A stretch of 64,000 nucleotides of DNA from Camellia lanceoleosa (taxonomy: Eukaryota; Streptophyta; Magnoliopsida; Ericales; Theaceae). The translations under genes and the position numbers were made by a program. Shown in pieces: positions 58,641-64,000 of the stretch. The DNA lies in NCBI GenBank assembly GCA_025200525.1, contig CM045770.1:80551847-80615846 (forward strand), read 5' to 3'. The number at the start of each line of letters is the position of its first letter. Position 1 is the stretch's first letter. The notes below the pieces were generated by a model that did no database searches, was not told the DNA's origin, and was given only the letters and a program-made list of their open reading frames with translations.

Positions 58641-61600
58641 CTGAAGTCCCCGCTTCACCTTTCAAAATACCTGGCAATGATAATGAAACTAAAAAAATTA
58701 TTGAACAAAATAATTATACAAATCAGTGTTTAAATACAATTGGTAAACAATTAGACAAGATAGAAACCAATTTAGCGTCTGTTCAAAGTTCATCCTCTAA
58801 ACAACCTTTAGATGCACCGTTACTCAATCTACCTACTAATCGATCTAAAAGAACTAGTTTAGTGACAAATGATCAATCATCTACTGTCCAAGCTATTGAA
58901 AAATTATTCACTAAATTATCTACAACTGATACTCCTTCACCTTCTAAAGATAAAGGTATTACTGTTCTAAATCAACAATTTGATATTGATCCAATCTCTA
59001 CCCAATCTGATACTGACAATGAGATAAATGAATTAGCTCAACAATTTCAAGTCACGAAAATTCATTATCCAAAAGTTAATCCCCAAACTACTAAAAATTG
59101 GTATAACAAACCTATTCCTGTTGATTTAGAATTTGAAAAAAATAATGTTAATAATCAATTTTCTGTTTCTGCTAAAAAATTATACGAATGGAATATTGAT
59201 GGTCTTAGTGAAGATCAAATCTTTCAAAAATTAAATCATTTATCTATGGTCTCCAATAGTTATCTTTCTAACTATCCCCAATATACTCAACCTGAAATTG
59301 TTACTCTAATAACTACTGGTTTTACTGGTATGCTCAAATCTTGGTGGGAAAAATATTTAACTGAAGATCAAAGAGAATCCATAATTTATGCTAATCAAAC
59401 TGATGATCAAAGTTTACCTATTTTTGATGAAAATTTAGGTTGTTGCCATCCTGATGGAATTAATCAATTAATTTACACTATAGTTCGCCATTTCATTGGT
59501 ACCCCAACTAATATTTATTCTCGCATACATAATCAACTTAGTAACCTTACCTGTCCAACATTAAGTGACTTTAGACGGTATAAAGATGTATTTACCTCTA
59601 GAGTTACGTTAAGAGAAGACTGCTAAATCATTTTGGAAAGAAAAATTTATTAATGGTTTACCAAGTTTATTTGCTCATAAAATTAGAGATGTTCTTAGTC
59701 AACCTACTGGTGTCATTGAATATGATAATTTAACATATGGTGATATAATTAGCACTATTCAAAAAGAAGGATTAAAAATGTGTATTGATTTAAAACTAAG
59801 TCAAAAAGCTTCTAAAGATAAACATAAAGCTAAATATGAATTAGGAAATTTCTGTGAACAATATGGATTACCTCCTGTTGCACCCTCTCGTAGGAAATCA
59901 CATAAATATTCCAAACATAAACATAAATCCAAATATTACAATAAATATAAGAAGCCTTATTCACCTTCTAAATCCAATTATAAATTTTACACTAAACCCA
60001 AAAAGAAATATTACAAATCTAAATCACATCCAAAATCAAAATCTAATAAAGACATTACTTGTTATAATTGTGGTCAAAAAGGTCATTATGCTAATAAATG
60101 CAAAGAGAAACAGAAGTTAAAAGATAGAGTTAATCAACTCCAAATTAATGAAGAATCCAAAATTCAATTATTTGAAATCTTTCAATTAAATCAATCTGAT
60201 AATGATTCCTCTTCTGTTCCTCCATCTACATCCAATTCTCCATCTAATAGTGATAATTCTATTCTGATAATCAAATTACTCTAGGATGTAATGATGTTTG
60301 TTGTAAACCTGTTAAACAAATTTCTGTTCATACCAAACATACTCAAGAAGAATCTGCTTTAATTGATCTAATTAGTAAATTAGATGATCCCCAATTAAAA
60401 CAACAATATATTGATAAGTTAAAATCTTTGATGATTAATTCTGATAATAAACCTAAGTTTACTAAACCCATAATTAGTCTATCTAAAACTTTAGAAAAAT
60501 TTAAAAATAAAACTAACGAAGTTACACTTCAAGATTTACAGTATGAAATTAATCAAATCAAACAAATTATCCGTGATCTCCAGAATAAAGATAATAAATT
60601 AGAAAATGAAATCATTAATTTAAAACTTAAACAAAATTTAAATGATTTTCAACCTAATCCTGAATCATCTCATAATTCTGATCAAGAATCTGATCACACA
60701 AATCTAGATAAACTCATTTTTGATAATCGATCTCAAGCCACAAACCTTGAAGATAAAAGATTAAATTTACTCAATAAAATTTATATGCAAAAATGGTATT
60801 CAAGAATTAAAATCATAGTTGAAGATTTTGAATTAGACTTAGTTGCATTAATTGATACTGGTGCTGATTTAAACTGTATTCAAGAAGGATTACTCCCTAC
60901 TAAATATTATCACAAATGTCAAGAGAAATTAACCTCTGCTAATGGTAGTAAGATGCATATTAAATATAAGTTACCTAAAGTACATGTTTGTCAAAATAAT
61001 GTTTGTTTTAAAACCACATTTGTTTTAGTAAAAAACATGACTGATAGAATTATTTTAGGTACACTATTTATCTCCTTATTGTATCCATTTACTACTTCTA
61101 CTGAAGGAATTACTACTCATGTTTTAGGACATCCTGTCACATTCAAATTCTTATTTCCACCTGAACAATTAGAATTAAATCAATTACAAGATTGTTCTAT
61201 TTCTCATACTATTAATCGATTAACTAGACATATTAATTTTCTTAAAGAAGAAATTAATTACAAACGAATTGATCAACAGTTAACTGATCCAATTCTCATT
61301 TCTCAAATAAATGATTTTCAATTAAAACTTGAATCAACTGTTTGCTCATCTTTACCTACTGCATTTTGGCATAGGAAAAAGCATGTAGTTACTTTACCAT
61401 ATATTAAAGGTTTTAATGAAAAACAAATTCCTACTAAATCTAGACCTATTCAAATGAATCATGATTTATTGGAAATGTGTAAAAAAGAAATTAATGAATT
61501 ATTAAAAAATAGAATTATTAGTCAAAGTAAATCACCATGGTCTTGTCCTGCTTTTTATGTTAATAAAAATGCTGAATTAGAACGAGGAGTTCCTCGCCTA

Positions 61601-61739
61601 GTTATTAATTATAAACCATTAAATGCTGTTCTTGAATGGATTCGATATCCTATTCCTAATAAAAAAGATTTAATTAAAAGACTTAATCAAGCTGTTATTT
61701 TTAGTAAATTTGATTTAAAAAGTGGGTTTTGGCAAATTC
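58641..61739 (+). pseudogene. Viral ORF1 internal fragment, copy C (tandem duplicate)
   Basis: Starts within the linker region of ORF1 at CTGAAGTCCCC (copy B 55236) and runs to the same RT breakpoint, so it lacks the movement protein and the RT palm/RNase H. Open segments are 58616-59626, 59778-60284 and 60428-61792. A 2-bp loss near 59621 and the frameshift shared with copy B near 60250 interrupt it. The zinc knuckle, protease (ALIDTGADLN near 60843-60880) and N-terminal RT are intact here, whereas the protease site is damaged in copy B. The ATG at 58616 is in inverted leader and not a true start. Confidence 0.82.
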
Positions 61740-62340
61740 ATAAACGCGGAAGCAAGCAGAATGAAGGAGATGGATTACGAAATAAAAAATGAACCAAATT
61801 AAACCCAGACAGTAATGGAATGCACAAACCAAAATCTACTTCAAATCATTTAATTAAAACTTTGTAAATAAAATACAGAAAATAACTTGCACTTACAATT
61901 GTTGTAATATGCAAGGATCTTGATTGTTAACTAGGGTAAATAGAACGGGAGAAGGTAGACCTCACTCAGAGCACTCTGGTTTTTTCTTACAAACTAAAGG
62001 GTTGAAGAAAAATTGAAAGTTGCTGAGTGATTACAATTGATTACAATATATAGAAAATAAAACTAACTATGCAGCATGTGAATTGGCTGAATGATGAAGG
62101 CAGCTGGCAGCATTGGAGACTGAGCAGAGCTGTCGGTTGCTTTCGGCTGATTGATTGAACAGTTGAGCAGCTGTAACAAAAGTTGATTGACCAAATAGTG
62201 ATGTGAACAGTAGCTTTTACTATTCATCACTTTCGGTGGAGCATGTGAATAATGGAATCAGAATAAATACAAATTGGCAGCTTTTCTCAAAAGAGTATTG
62301 ATTGAAGCCAATTTTGTATTTATAAAGAATCCTAAGTTGA
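61740..62340 (-). other. Viral leader and promoter region, minus-strand genome
   Basis: Reverse-complement of the intergenic region. It starts at the edge of the primer-binding site (the site itself is replaced by the RT junction), includes the TATATA box near 62045-62052, and reaches the end of ORF2 at 62341. It links ORF2 copy D to the copy A leader at 50605, with 95 bp present at both sides of the inverted unit. Confidence 0.8.
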
Positions 62341-63173
62341 TTAGGCATATGGATCCTGAGCATCTTGGAACTCGGGTCTTCCATATGATACTGATTGAGC
62401 AGTTGAACTTTCAGAAGATGGGTTGGAATTGTCTGAACCTTCTTCTTCTGAACTGGTTGATTGGGCCTGAGCTCGATCCACAAGTTGCCGAGCCATTTGG
62501 AACATTTCATCACGAGATGGCTTGGACTTGACTTTGGATTTAGCTTTGGGCTGAGCAGGAGATGAAATGGGCTGTGCCTTTGATTTGGATTTTGACTTGG
62601 GCCTTGAATGATCCTTGGGCTGGTCCAGAAGTGTAGGAACTTTGGGCTTTCCCTTGGATTTGGATTGGGCCGGTTGAACTGATTTGGACTTGGATGATCG
62701 GGGCTTGGAGTTACTAGATGAGGGACTTCCAAGGTTGACTGTAGGAAGACTGGGCTGACTTCCTTGGCTGATTGCAGCAGTTGGGTTCTGCTGGGCTTTC
62801 ACTATTGCAGGAGTTGGAGCACATTTATCAGGAGGAAATTCCTCATAAACAATTTCAATGATTCTGGGCACATTGAACTTAGCCCACCATTTAACTGAAT
62901 GTTGGCGGATAATTATGTTATCATGAATCCCATAATGCCATTTGAATATCCATGGAATTTTGTATTTGGATATAAAATTGAGCAATAAAGGGAATTGGCG
63001 TTGATAAGCAGTGAATGGGTAAACAGCATTGAAATAAGCAATTGTTTCATTGAGAGAACTGGGGAGAATGTCGGAAATGGCACCATAATGAGTCCACCAT
63101 CTCACAAACTAGGTTGGTAATTCGGATTTGAATTTTTGATCAAAGGAGATGAACCAGGAGTGACTGAATGACT
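62341..63173 (-). pseudogene. Viral ORF2, 3' part, copy D
   Basis: Picks up ORF2 exactly where copy A leaves off: both contain the segment encoding SFSHSW at the array edge. It carries SFDQKFKSELPT, then a stop where copy B has Trp (near 63108), then RWWTHYGAI, the basic Lys/Ser/Pro linker (11 residues longer than in copy B) and the same acidic C-terminus ending in DPYA. Together with 34869-35764 it represents the ORF2 of one circular genome, now split to opposite ends of a 28 kb array. Confidence 0.82.
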
Positions 63174-64000
63174 AATAAAAAAAGTCATTAATTCTCACAG
63201 AACCTATTGGACAATAAATCCATTTATTAAAATCTACACGTAAGTCTCTCTTATATATACACATAAAATAAAATTCAATACTATAGAAATAATCTCTAAT
63301 AGGATGGATAAATTTTTTTGGTAAAAAATAAAAAGAAAATGGAAGATGGCAAATGAATGAGATATATATCTTTTATATTAAGATGTCATTTTTTTTGAAA
63401 TAAAATATATATTTTTAGGAGTGTTATGGCAAACAAAATTTTTCACGGAAACAGAGAGGCCATGACTTGTTGTAGTCTTCTTTTAATTCTATCCCCATCT
63501 ACAGATAGAAGGTGATGGGCTTCTCTCCCGTTGGTATCTCGGGTTTCGGGTTTCTAGCTTCTTTAAGGTAGAGGATTGGAAGACGGAAGAACGACGTTGA
63601 TCCGTTAGGGTTTGGTTACTGCCCAACTTCAACTCCTGTAGAGCATCCACAGTGGAGCTGCTAAGGTTAATGTCAGTGTCAGTTGTTAAGTTTTAGCTAG
63701 GGAAGGGAAGCATTTGGTGCTGCAGTGGATCTGTTAACGTGTGTGTTAGTGTTAGTTGCTAAGTTGTTTGTTATCTGCGGCGAGCGTTTTAGCTAACAAA
63801 GGGGAGCGCTTTTTTGTCTTATCGGTTGACTAGCCGGACGTCCGGCCGGTTGACCGGTCAATGGCAAATTTTTATTTTTTATTTATTTATTTATTTTTTT
63901 AACTTGTTGGGATTTTTTTTTGGACTTGAAATTTAATTTTGGGCTTGAAATTTTTGATTAAACTAAATTATTTATTTATTTTATTTATTATATACACATA
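63174..64000. other. Host flank right of the viral array
   Basis: Non-coding. The first 20 bp (AATAAAAAAAGTCATTAATT) are nearly the reverse complement of the left flank at about 34849-34867. A possible MITE end lies at about 63641 (GAGCATCCACAGTGGAGCTG), with a partial inverted match near 63720-63740. No gene is seen. Confidence 0.45.

Larger units (their letters stand above)
34869..63173. mobile_element. Endogenous pararetrovirus array (Caulimoviridae, florendovirus-like)
   Basis: Several viral segments in both orientations, with one CACTA insertion. The proteins are a 30K-type movement protein, a CCHC knuckle, an aspartic protease, RT and RNase H in one ORF1, then ORF2 overlapping by ATGA; there is no integrase and no LTR pair. 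This order, a tRNA-Met primer site and a unit of 7.7-8.2 kb fit Caulimoviridae, and the separate ORF2 fits florendoviruses (assignment from recalled layout, not searched). Minus-strand parts (34869-41634, 50492-50605, 61740-63173) make one genome opened within ORF2; plus-strand 50604-58329 is a second genome opened within RT; 58641-62050 duplicates 55236-58639. The array's two ends share the same 22 bp of ORF2. Confidence 0.88.

Noticed and set aside
62220..62732. Second minus-strand frame overlapping ORF2 copy D
   Set aside because: A Pro/Asn-rich shadow frame of the ORF2 basic linker.
34869..63173. Reading the viral segments as LTR retrotransposons
   Set aside because: There is no integrase, no LTR pair and no 5-bp target duplication. 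A movement-protein domain leads ORF1, and the unit closes as a circle in two independent ways.

Overview
The window looks like repeat-rich nuclear DNA of a flowering plant. It is AT-rich, has no bacterial-style operons, and is packed with MITEs, a LINE tail, an hAT-like element, a CACTA element, Ty3/gypsy elements of the Tat type and an endogenous plant pararetrovirus. I find no convincing intact host gene. The species cannot be named from this sequence.

Positions 1-2 kb hold a remnant of a Tat-type gypsy element: a plus-strand antisense ORF followed by a minus-strand integrase fragment. Positions 2-15.7 kb are intergenic AT-rich DNA with minisatellite repeats and a series of non-autonomous elements. 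Two of these (5862-6509 and 11147-11401) have clear 9-10 bp target-site duplications, and a 101-bp retroposed insert at 14256-14356 has an 18-bp duplication. Positions 15782-27572 hold a complete but decayed Tat-type LTR retrotransposon on the minus strand, bounded by the 5-bp duplication CATAT. Its order is 5' LTR, primer-binding site, gag, protease, RT, two RNase H domains, integrase, an antisense (plus-strand) extra gene with its own leader and introns, polypurine tract, 3' LTR. Positions 27.6-34.9 kb hold a MITE, an LTR remnant, the 3' end of a LINE and an hAT-like element.

Positions 34869-63173 are the main feature: an array of endogenous Caulimoviridae sequence, most like florendoviruses by gene layout (ORF1 = movement protein, zinc knuckle, protease, RT, RNase H; ORF2 of unknown function, overlapping ORF1 by ATGA). 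The minus-strand parts add up to one circular genome of about 8.2 kb opened inside ORF2, so the two halves of ORF2 lie at opposite ends of the array. A second genome of about 7.7 kb, opened inside RT, sits inside the first in inverted orientation, next to the primer-binding site. A 3.4 kb part of it is tandemly duplicated. All ORF1 copies are broken; one ORF2 is fully open. An 8857-bp CACTA element (41635-50491, target duplication ATA) later landed in the viral leader. It has no visible transposase but carries exon-like fragments and a satellite-like array of about twelve 169-bp units. The last 0.8 kb is non-coding host DNA.

In the gypsy element and the virus the genes form replication modules (capsid, protease, RT/RNase H, integrase or movement protein). 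Every ORF1 and pol copy here carries frameshifts or stops, so none looks able to move or replicate alone.
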